Positions 9,148-17,703 of a DNA stretch of 32,655 nt are shown here, piece by piece (the first letter of the stretch is position 1; every line of letters begins with the position of its first letter). Position numbers and translations under genes: made by a program. The DNA is taken from the NCBI GenBank assembly GCA_023334545.1, contig JAADVB010000213.1, positions 1-32,655 of the forward strand, read 5' to 3'. The DNA comes from Salisapilia sapeloensis (lineage: Eukaryota; Oomycota; Peronosporomycetes; Peronosporales; Salisapiliaceae). The notes under the pieces were generated by a model. It saw nothing but the letters and a program-made list of their open reading frames with translations, ran no database searches and was not told the DNA's origin.

Positions 9148-11058
9148 ATGGATCTGCTTTCTTCGGACCGACAAGATGCTGTCCGTCTCATTCGCGAGCA
9201 TCTCACGTGTATCCTCTGGTACGTCCACAAGCTTCATAAGACACTGCAACGACACTTATATCATCTATACAGATAATCTAACGTGAATTATTTCTAATAT
9301 TCTAGTAAAAACCTCTTTGTCGAGCCACAAGCACTCGATTGTAAGCACAACTTTTGTGCCAATTGCATTTCATACTACCTCAGTAGAGCCGAGAGTTTCT
9401 GTCCTACTTGTCGACTACCAACGCGTCCGTCCGAGTCGACTAGGAATCAATCTCTCGAAAGCCTTCTAGCTGCTTGGAAAGTCGTCGAGCAGCAGCTACA
9501 AAACGTATCTGACGCGAATGTCGACAATGCCATCACTGCCAATATGGCTGAAAAGGTTTTCTCTGCCAATACTGACGATAATCCGATCGTTTGGAAACCA
9601 ACACCAGAATCATCCAACGCAAGTAGAGGCTCTGCTCCGTCTCAAAAGTGGAATGTAGACATTTCGTCTATTAAGCAGACGAGTGGAAAAGCACGAAAGA
9701 ATGGACAGAGCACGAGTACCTGTCGGTCTAATGCACTAGAGGTAGAAGTACATACATCGAATACCGGTGGTGGTAACACGAGTTTACTGGAAGACATGGC
9801 GTCTGACTCTGGCACCGGTGCATCTGTAGACAATGAGTCTTCCAGCGTCATGCAGACACAAGACTTGGACGCTTACATGTCAACGATCCGACAGCAGGAA
9901 GCAGATCTAGACCGTGCGACTTCTCCACCATCCAATCGCAAAGCCAAGAAACGGAAACGTGCGAGCGAGTACATTCCAACAGCTAACTTTGGCCATTCCA
10001 ACGTCCTTGCGAATATATTGCAATCGCAATCTTCCAATGAAGAAAAAGATGACAGTCAAGCCCGAATGCCATTCTCTCCTGACCTCTTATCAACTCCCCA
10101 GTCGAAACACAACAAGAAACGACAGTACGCTAGCTCTCATTGGGGCTCCACACGGGCACAGAAGGGGAATAAGACGTCCAAGGAGAAAAGTAGGGTTGAG
10201 AATAATGTAGCGGATACACCGAGTAAACAAGTGTGGCGGAGAAATTGGGAAGAGCCGGATCAATTGATCGAGGATCTCACCCAGACACCTACGTCAGACG
10301 ACGTCCAACAAGATGTAAACGCTCGATTAAATGCTGCTATGCAAGTAGAAGCGAAAGTAGAAGTGGAGACACTCGTCGATATACCGACAGATAAGTTCAT
10401 GTTCGTATCTACAGACGTACCACCAAAGAGGGCGAGACAGGTACTAGAAGCTTGCAAGCAGCTCGGCGCACGCTTCGGGCCGTCCTTTGACTGCTTCTAC
10501 GATGAAGAGCACAAGACGTATTCGACGTCTGTCACGCACTTGCTCACCCGCACCAATGCGTCTGGACGGTGTAAACGCACCGCAAAGTACATGCGAGCGT
10601 TGGCAGAAGGCTGCTACATCGTTGATGTGACATGGGTAGAAGATAGTGCTGCGTCGGGCAAGTGGATTACGGATATGGACAAATATGAAGTCATCGGAGA
10701 CATGTATAGTGACGCGACGCATAAGCCTCGGGAAGCAAGACAACGACGTTGGGTGTCTGGGAAACGTAACGAGATCTTTCGAGGACTGCACTTTGTTCTA
10801 TTGGATGAAGTGGACGCATTTGGCTTTCAAATGGACAGTTTGAATGAAATTGTAGGACATTTTGGAGGAAGGATGACGATGGAGATGGAGGAAATGGACA
10901 AGAAACAGTCTGTCGGGATCGTGCCGAACACCATGTCGTGTGAAGAGGCAAGAGCGTGTTTTGATCGGTGGCACAAACCGATTGTTCGAGTCACGTGGCT
11001 GTTCGATAGTATTAGTCATCTAGAAGTGCTTTCGTTTGATGACTACTATCCGTATTAA
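9148..11058 (+). CDS. BRCA1-like protein: RING finger plus tandem BRCT
   Basis: Two exons, 9148-9218 and 9306-11058, with an 87-nt GT-AG intron (9219-9305) that splits a RING Cys codon; 607 residues. ATG 9148 has a good context (GCCATGG). Seen: a C3HC4 RING with ligands C21, C24, C36, H38, C41, C44, C56 and C59; about 325 polar, low-complexity residues containing basic clusters (KAKKRKR) that may be nuclear signals; then two BRCT repeats from about 386 to the C-terminus. RTAKY at 448-452 lines up with human BRCA1 R1699-T-L-K1702-Y, the phosphate and main-chain contacts for pSer-x-x-Phe ligands, and IFRGL matches the inter-repeat linker. Known: BRCA1/BARD1 form a nuclear E3 ubiquitin ligase in homologous-recombination repair. 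No ankyrin repeats are seen between RING and BRCT, which favours BRCA1 over BARD1 architecture. The assignment to function is by family. Confidence 0.88.
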
Positions 11059-11354
11059 GATAATAATTGACGAATCATGTATTCAAGTCGTGGTCTTTTG
11101 GGTCCAAACACGAGTTCAGGTAGGAGGCGCAAGTGTTGTACATTAAAGGAGCCAAGACGGAAGATGTACCTCGAGGATACTTCATTCTTTCGAGACATGT
11201 AATCAGAGCATTGTGGTAAGAGTTTGCGTGCGGCTAAAGTTACCAGATGACGGTGAAGCTGTCTCTAGGCTACCACAAACTATTATTCTTTACGATATGT
11301 CTCGCAAAGGTGACGATGGTCCTGTGCTGTATAAGCTGAGTATCTTGATGGGTC

Positions 11355-11643
11355 TTAGTGTTGGATCAGCAAAGGGTTAGTCCACTGCTGCATGAGAGAT
11401 AAGTGTTCAACGACACCTACTTTACTGACTTGAACGAAATGTGGAGTAGTACTCGACCTTTGCTTGTGCGTATCCAATAGAATGCCGCTGATAAGTGGAG
11501 TGGCTGCAAACACAAGAGTTTGAACACTTTGCTGGACCCTAGTTTGACGAAATATCTTGGATAAAACGATTTGTAGCATTTGATGCTGTTCGAATGATGT
11601 CATAGGCTTCCATGAACTTTACAGCTTCAACGTCCCACGACAT
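11355..11643 (-). other. Possible first exon(s) of an unresolved gene
   Basis: ATG at 11643 (context ATCATGT) opens a 34-codon frame beginning MSWDVEAVKFMEAYDIIRTA and stopping at TAG 11541-11539. Two other minus frames are open over the same DNA, one of them from ATG 11603 to 11355 (82 codons). A splice from the first frame into another is conceivable, with CAG acceptors near TTTGCAG, but no donor is convincing. The amino-terminal residues look protein-like and the family is not recognised. Confidence 0.2.
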
Positions 11644-12249
11644 GATATTCTCTTTTTTAGGGATAGCACAGTTATATTTCGACGCGACAGGGTAAATTCC
11701 ATAGCCATTATATCTCAAACAGTTGCTTTTATCTTATCCCTAAAGCTTGCCAAGGAAAGCAGTCTATAGCTTATACTATGCGAGCCGATTCGGATAGATT
11801 TTAACTGCAAGATACACTTCTGGGTTGGATGTATGCCAATCGGAGCATACGCGCGGTCTATATCCCTTGGCATGAATTTTCAGAACTAAGCACATCATCT
11901 TTTGACCACCAGTTACGCTTTCATGATGTTCTATTTCTAAAGAAGATGGAATAGCTATAAACAGTGATAGCTTAAGGTAAAGATGTGTATGCGCAAGCTC
12001 GCATGAATCAGTAGCATGCACGAATTGAACAGCGATATCCAAATTGGTATTTGCAAGCCACTATCTACGTTTGCGATATCTTCGCGACATTAGCCTGAAT
12101 TGATACCAGCAAAGACGCCAGGAAAGTTTCTTTGAGTAATGTATGGCATAAGCTCTCCTGCCCTACGAATTCTATCTTCTAAATTGTTGAAAGTCAACAT
12201 GCTCCACCAGGGGAGCACCTATTTTTTGTAACCATGCGCCTGAACCCAT

Positions 12250-12269
12250 GTATCCGTCACCACGGATAC
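12250..12269. repeat. Perfect 8-bp hairpin upstream of the first mucin-like gene
   Basis: GTATCCGT (12250-12257), a CACC loop and ACGGATAC (12262-12269) form a perfect inverted repeat about 200 bp before the ATG at 12473. It could be a dyad for a DNA-binding protein or a leader hairpin; neither can be told from sequence. Confidence 0.45.
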
Positions 12270-12472
12270 TCTTCCCGTTGATTACCACGCTACAATTCGC
12301 GATTTTACCTTTATTAAAGTATGCACTACTTCAACCTGAACTGACCAGGTTTCCACCACTCCTTCTGAGTTCTTGCCATCCCGGTATTCCTTGCTCGACA
12401 TTCCTCACTTCTCAAATTCCCTTCTCTCGGACAAACCAACAGCCAACAAGCTATAAGCCAAGCATCTACAAT

Positions 12473-13084
12473 ATGAAGCTCCAACTTGTCATTCTCGCAG
12501 TTATTGTCACGATCATCAGCGCCCAGGACCCTGAAGTCTCCGCCCAGATATCTCCTGCCGACGGCAAAGCGCCTGAAGGACCGAACAAAGAGTCTCCTGC
12601 TGAAGGCCAATCTTCTGAAGGATCCAAGCAAGGACCTTCCGTTGACGGCCAAGCGCCAGAAGGGTCTAAGCAAGGGCCATCCGCCGACGAGCAGGGCCTT
12701 AATGAACTTCAGGAAGGATCTCCTGACGAGCAGCACCTGGAGGGGTCTAACCAAGGACCAGACGCTAACGCCATGAGCTCTGGGGTTGAAGGTGCGTCAG
12801 GAGATGAAGATTTGTCTGGACAGGTTGATCCTGCGCAAGGCTCTATGGGGTCGCCCGATGATGCTAGCGTAACGGCACCTCCAGGTGCGGACGGCGCACC
12901 TGCCGAAAACTCGGACACCTCACCTACCAGTGGTGGCAATGGCTCACCTGCTGCAGGTGGTGCACCAGCTTCTGGCAACACAGCTTCAGATTCTGATAAC
13001 GGAGGGGACACTGATGGAGCCTTGACCCCAATGGCTCACGTAACTGTCACCATCATGATTGCCACTGCTGCCTACTTTTTGTAG
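12473..13084 (+). CDS. Secreted mucin-like protein with predicted GPI tail (tandem copy 1)
   Basis: Single exon, 203 residues from ATG 12473 (the frame is open further up, but only this start gives a signal peptide and it has A at -3). Seen: a signal peptide of about 17 residues (MKLQLVILAVIVTIISA); a low-complexity Ser/Pro/Gly/Glu/Gln mature chain without Cys; five or six degenerate 14-residue repeats built on PSADGQAPEGSKQG-like units; then a Gly/Ala/Ser/Thr-rich stretch; and a C-terminal hydrophobic tail ending ATAAYFL. This layout fits a GPI-anchored, O-glycosylated wall or surface protein. No enzyme domain is present. It is followed 394 bp downstream by a second gene of the same design with a similar tail (SVVTIAVAMASYFF), so the two are probably tandem relatives. 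Function beyond surface coat or adhesion is unknown. Confidence 0.8.
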   Translation: MKLQLVILAVIVTIISAQDPEVSAQISPADGKAPEGPNKESPAEGQSSEGSKQGPSVDGQAPEGSKQGPSADEQGLNELQEGSPDEQHLEGSNQGPDANAMSSGVEGASGDEDLSGQVDPAQGSMGSPDDASVTAPPGADGAPAENSDTSPTSGGNGSPAAGGAPASGNTASDSDNGGDTDGALTPMAHVTVTIMIATAAYFL

Positions 13085-13478
13085 ACCATAGTGCCTATCC
13101 TCACCACTATATGCAGTGAGACGAGTAGCTAGAAGCTATGATTTGACCAAGAATAATTCTCACAAACAAGTTTCTTTTGACTAAGCTAATGTGGCATTGG
13201 AAATGGGTACAAACTAATAGTAATTGCCACGTTGATGTATGGACAGATCGTGCATCGAAAATGATGTCTGTTCAAATACAATTGACAGAATACTTTTCGT
13301 ACGGAGAATCATCTTCGGTATTGGCAGTCGTACATCTTTCAATCTGCGGAAATTCGTAGACGAATATAGATTACAATTCTTTGAACTGATGTGCTGACAA
13401 AATCTGAGTAGACTTTGAAGATGTGTTGGCGCTCCACCTGGAAGAAGCATTCTTGCTTTTGCTCGCTACAGAAGAACC
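13085..13478. other. Spacer between the two mucin-like genes
   Basis: No gene is visible. This 394-bp spacer must hold the 3' end of copy 1 and the promoter of copy 2. The last bases before ATG 13479 read AACCATGC, with A at -3. Confidence 0.5.
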
Positions 13479-13982
13479 ATGCAATTCCGTACTCTGCTCG
13501 TTGTTGGTGCCCTCGCTGCAGTGCAATGCAGTGCTCAAGGTACGACTACTGCGGACGGTCAAGGAAGTGGTTTGCCAGTCTCGAACCCGGGAGCCTCTGA
13601 TATCGTCGCTTCGAATCCAGGCTCCTTTAATGGCATTGTTGAGCGTCCCTCTTCCACAGATACGACCGGCCAAGGAACGCAAGGAAATGATGTGGCAGCT
13701 AGCAACCCGGGGTCATCCGGTAGCATCGCCGCTTCCAATCCAGGCTCTTTCAATGGCATCGTCGATCGCTCTTCCTCCATGGATACGGGCAGCAGCTCGA
13801 TGCCTTCTAGTGACTCGACGATGTCTGACGAGTCCATGTCTTCTGAGGAATCCATGTCCTCCGACGAATCCATGTCCAGCACCGGTTCCTCGGACGAGTC
13901 TGGATCTGAATCGGACTCTAGCAGCATTGCTTCGACGTCGGTGGTTACCATTGCGGTGGCGATGGCAAGCTACTTTTTCTAA
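13479..13982 (+). CDS. Secreted Ser-rich protein with predicted GPI tail (tandem copy 2)
   Basis: Single exon, 167 residues. Seen: signal peptide MQFRTLLVVGALAAVQCSA; two copies of an ASNPGSFNGIV(E/D)R unit about 46 residues apart, each followed by SS and a Thr/Ser-rich run, plus partial SNPG units; an acidic Ser block in which SDESMSS/SEESMSS is repeated; and a hydrophobic C-terminus ending AMASYFF, typical of a GPI-anchoring signal. There is no catalytic domain, and the mature chain has no Cys. The acidic Ser block could be heavily O-glycosylated or phosphorylated; this is inference. It lies on the same strand as copy 1 and has the same signal/repeat/tail layout, although the repeat sequences differ. 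A role in the cell or cyst coat is plausible but not shown. Confidence 0.8.
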   Translation: MQFRTLLVVGALAAVQCSAQGTTTADGQGSGLPVSNPGASDIVASNPGSFNGIVERPSSTDTTGQGTQGNDVAASNPGSSGSIAASNPGSFNGIVDRSSSMDTGSSSMPSSDSTMSDESMSSEESMSSDESMSSTGSSDESGSESDSSSIASTSVVTIAVAMASYFF

Positions 13983-14207
13983 TCACTTTCAATCTACTCT
14001 AACCCTTTACGAAACAAACTTGATGTTTCTTATTCGTTTCTATATGAAGACAAGTAAAAATTGATAAATAAATCTCTTTGACTTGTTCTTGTAACTTTCA
14101 TTAAGCGACGCTTTGGCTCTCGTATGATGCATGAGTCGGCGTTCCCTCTTGCTCACCCTAGTGCAAGAGACACATGCCAATGTAACCGTCAGAAGCTTGT
14201 TTATGAG

Positions 14208-15331
14208 TTATTTAGAATACTGGAAAGAAAAGATCGTGACACGATCTAGCAGTCTATGTAGCTGGTGTTTTGATACTTACCGCGGCAAAGACGTGGTCTT
14301 CAGAAGTACGTCGTGGCTTCCGACGTGAGTGCAGCCAAAAGACAATGGCGTCACGGTTCCAATAGACTACAAATGCCGAGAGCATGAGGACTAGGAGTAG
14401 AACCACGAGGATTCCTATCCAGACGCCATTGTTGCGGTTACTAGTTGTACTAGTTTTTGTTGTGGACTCTTTTTTATCTTCCTCGTCGGAAGAGTCGGAG
14501 CTCTCATCTTCTGAATGATCAGCTCGTATGGTTGGCTTCGGAGATGCGGTTTGGACTTCCCCATGGGAGGTTTGGACTCGAATAATATCTCCATCGTCAA
14601 TACGACTACCACTGTTCGCACCTAAATCCAAATCGTACGGATCTAGATAAGCATGTTTAGTACGTACTACTAACAAACCGTATAAACAAGATGAACCTTT
14701 GGATGTGGGGCAGAAGACGACGGACATGATGGCACTGGATGGACAATTGTGGGTCTTGTCGTTCTGTTCTGGGTACTGATAGGCATCTTCACAGCCGTCT
14801 TCAAGACACGAGAGCGTTCGGCAGTTAAATCCGTTCGTATCACTTTGAGGAGAGATTTGCAAAGCGACATTAAAGCCTACGCCGCCAGTATGCTCCTTGC
14901 AGTTGCTTAGACTGTCACAATACTCGGGCTACGAAGACACAGTGATTACTTCTAAAAATATCAGGAACTTGTAGAAGATGAACGTACGCCGCTTTTGGGT
15001 CCGGTCGGAATGATACTTATGTCGTACCAAGTCTTGTCTTCTTGGATGGAGAACTCGGCCACTAGCATACTACTGAGTCATGTGGTCACTTTCTGGTATG
15101 AGAAAGATGTATCATACGAGTAGCTTGGTTGCTCATGCCACTTCGGTAAGCTCGAATATCCCCAGGCTCCAGTTCTTGCTTAACGGCGGAATTGGACTTG
15201 AGACGGTCAGTGTTACCATTGTCGTACAATAGGATGTCGTCGTCACAAAGGTTGAGGAGGTAGATATCGACGGCTTGAGCAGTTGCAGCCCAGAGCACTA
15301 GCAAAACAGCCTTCATACTGCCTACATGCAT
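14208..15331 (-). CDS. Membrane-anchored thaumatin-like protein
   Basis: Four exons on the minus strand: 15331-15118, 15061-14988, 14928-14281 and 14219-14208, with introns of 56, 59 and 61 nt; 315 residues (310 if ATG 15316 is used). Seen: signal peptide MKAVLLVLWAATAQA; thaumatin-family landmarks LAEFS restored exactly at junction 1, WYDIS, GFNVALQISPQ, a Cys-rich segment, then DAYQYPEQNDKTHNC and VVFCP near the end of the fold; an acidic Ser/Asp linker; and one transmembrane helix (GVWIGILVVLLLVLMLSAF) with a basic tail. Known: thaumatin-like proteins bind or cut beta-1,3-glucans in several lineages. The fold here is shorter than usual, and the membrane anchor suggests a surface-held form. 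Intron 3 has GTAAGT and TTTCTTTCCAG sites and changes the tail to YSK; retaining it would end in VSIKTPAT at 14254. Confidence 0.8.
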
Positions 15332-16351
15332 TTTACGTTGTGTCCTTAGCCGTGGCCGTCGGTCCGGACTCGGCACCTCGAAAAAAATAATAATCAAACG
15401 CTATCATCTGCTGACGCCGAAACTTTCTACGGGATAGTCCCGTTTTGTAGTATCCATTCCCAACGGAATGGAAGGCAGCGCACCATGAGATAGTTATGCG
15501 GACCGAGGCTGACGCTACCACACATGAACTTCAAGCATAGCTAATGAGGAGCTACATGTCGCTATTTATGTTCACTTATATCGGTCTGAACGAACGCAAG
15601 CCCAAGAGCAGCATGGATATCTGTAGGTCTTGCTAGCAGCTACTGGCGACAGATTGAAGTCAAAATATTGCCTGTCAAGCAACTCATGTCGCATCGGGAT
15701 TCTGTCAACTACGCAAAATTTTTCTGCGGCTTGCCCAGTGTACCCATATCAGGCAGTGGGCTTTGAGACGAGAGTGTACCGCGTCCGGTGGAAGTGATTG
15801 GAGTTCAATATCATGAACAACACGGTTGCCCAAGAAACGCTGGATAGGATGGTAACCTGATTTTCTTAGATATTTTTTGAATAGATCAAGCCTGATCTTC
15901 TGACTATTTAAGACAGCATTTCACTTGTGGAGGTGCAACTTACATTGCTCAGAGTATCTCTGCAAGGTACCAAACTCTATTCGGCATAGAACAAGATCCG
16001 AGTGATATGCTATGGCGAACAAATCTACTACGAATAGTATGTACGCTCTATAAAGCCTCTTTAGGCAGATCGACTGACGTCAGTTATTTCATAGCAGATG
16101 CCATCGCACAAGATACCAGACAAGATCATCTCCTCAGCAATGGTTGAAGATTAAGCATAGCGGATACCAAGATTGGCGCAATTACGTCTTCTTCTATTGT
16201 ACCTGGTATCTGCATCAGGAAGCGATATTGATTTTACAAGACGACGAGAGGATCGACACACCAAGGACGTATCTTTAATTGAAAAAGTTTAAAGAAGAGC
16301 ATTCAAGCGTTGTTTACAATGGTTAGCCGATATCGACAAGTAGATCGACGC
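15332..16351. other. Intergenic region, nothing recognised
   Basis: About 1 kb between the thaumatin-like gene start and the end of the TOS1-family gene. Short frames occur on both strands but none has a recognisable motif or a clear splice structure. Confidence 0.5.
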
Positions 16352-17479
16352 TTACAGGTCAAGCAAGACCGAAATCTCGTTTTCTGAAATACTGTTCGCG
16401 TCGTAGTTAAAGCCATCTCCATGAAGACCAACGATTTTAATTGTGCCCGGGTCGTGGTCATGAATAAGTGTTAGGATGTTTATGTACTCTTCAGTAGGAC
16501 GCGAGAGAAAGTTTTCGTTGCCTGGAGATGGGTTCTTGTTCAAAAAGTAGTAGTGCGTTATCAGCTTCTCCACATTTGGAATCGCTTCGGCGATATCCAA
16601 TTCGCCACATCCACCAGGGTCACCCATGCCACGGCAATTGCATTGGTATTGAGAACTTCGAACTGCCTGTGCATTCAGCATCCAGATGGCTGGCAAGTCT
16701 GGCTTGCGGCCTGACTTTGGCATCTTTACACGAGTCGCAAACAGCTTCTTGCCGCCATCCCATCCATGATACCCGTGTTCGTCATGCCACCCGAGACACG
16801 AACCAGCACACTTAGCGTCCTGCATGATATTCACTTCATCCCCAGTCGCTATGCCGACACCAGCATATTTATTCGACGGATCGGAGGCATCCTCAAGTTT
16901 CCCATTAAAGCCGCTTCGAACTGTCTGCGGACTTCGCTCGGCAGTTCCGTAGTTTCGATTTTCCATGAAGACTAGATTGTTACTTGAGCCGCCCGAGTAG
17001 GACGAGACTTTATCCCATGAGCCTCTAGAGGAGCCATCAAAGACTGCAATATCCGAAATTTCCATCGGGCCGCGGAAGATGATAGAGACCTCTTCGCTCA
17101 TTGGACCGACCTTGGAATTCACCGAATGCTTCTTCTTGCTGCAGCTCTTGAGGTCAGTGACCATGTCATAGCTTCCGGAGCCTCCGGCATTACCACCAGT
17201 GTAGGCATGCTTGCCTTTGACATTTTGAGCATCTTTCAAAGCTGAACTCGGTACTTCGGACGTCCGGAAGTTACCTCTACCCGTGTCGCCTTTGTTTGCT
17301 TTTGGATCCAAGTAATCGTTCCCAGACGGAAGTTGATCTGGTGGGCTTACTTTCCCTTGCATGTACGCATTATCAGTCCAGTTTCCAACCTTTGCACTGT
17401 CCTGCAAAGCAGAGCTTTCACCGGTGATCAAGCACGCTGTGATCACACCTAGGCATACCCAAGATCGTTTCAGCAGCAT
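16352..17479 (-). CDS. TOS1-family (Tos1_N/Tos1_C) secreted glucan-acting protein
   Basis: Single exon, 375 residues from ATG 17479. The frame opens slightly upstream at a TTG; ATG 17479 gives a signal peptide (MLLKRSWVCLGVITACLITG). Seen: a low-complexity N-terminal segment of about 95 residues, then a domain with NLVFMENRNYGTAERSPQT, a CAGSCLGWHDEHGYHGW stretch, LPAIWMLNAQAVRSSQYQC, and GCGELDIAEAI. These are the landmarks of the yeast TOS1 family (formerly DUF2403/DUF2401). GELDIAE contains E-x-D-x-x-E, the catalytic signature of GH16-type glucanases, to which TOS1 is thought to be related. Inferred role: remodelling of beta-1,3-glucan in the wall. No GPI tail is seen. The preceding gene on this strand (NOL11) ends 224 bp upstream. 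Confidence 0.78.
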   Translation of the reverse strand: MLLKRSWVCLGVITACLITGESSALQDSAKVGNWTDNAYMQGKVSPPDQLPSGNDYLDPKANKGDTGRGNFRTSEVPSSALKDAQNVKGKHAYTGGNAGGSGSYDMVTDLKSCSKKKHSVNSKVGPMSEEVSIIFRGPMEISDIAVFDGSSRGSWDKVSSYSGGSSNNLVFMENRNYGTAERSPQTVRSGFNGKLEDASDPSNKYAGVGIATGDEVNIMQDAKCAGSCLGWHDEHGYHGWDGGKKLFATRVKMPKSGRKPDLPAIWMLNAQAVRSSQYQCNCRGMGDPGGCGELDIAEAIPNVEKLITHYYFLNKNPSPGNENFLSRPTEEYINILTLIHDHDPGTIKIVGLHGDGFNYDANSISENEISVLLDL

Positions 17480-17703
17480 GCTCGCCAAGTTTCTACGACG
17501 CAAGTTTTAAAATGACATGCTGATGTGGAAACCCTCGTAAAGTTTTGAAACCCACGTCAATTGCCACGTTCAGTGACTAGAAACCGCACGAAACGACGTT
17601 CATACATGTGGCTGACGTGTCCACGAAAACGGATGTAGCTGCATGGATACCCTCATCTACTTTATAATGTGCACGATACAAAAGGCAAGAGTAAAAACTT
17701 GTA

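Larger units (their letters stand above)
11059..12472. other. Intergenic region with ambiguous coding signal
   Basis: No complete gene is supported. A short minus-strand frame with a good start (11643-11539) and a plus-strand frame without an early ATG (11147-11380) are described separately. A TTG-started minus frame (11776-12042) is unrecognised. The last 230 bases form the promoter or 5' leader of the first mucin-like gene and include a perfect hairpin at 12250-12269. Confidence 0.4.

Noticed and set aside
8989..9255. Minus-strand frame of 88 codons
   Set aside because: It is antisense to exon 1 and the upstream region of the BRCA1-like gene, whose splicing restores a complete RING.
12473..17479. 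RXLR or CRN effector motifs in the secreted proteins
   Set aside because: No RXLR-EER after a signal peptide and no LFLAK start is present in any of them.
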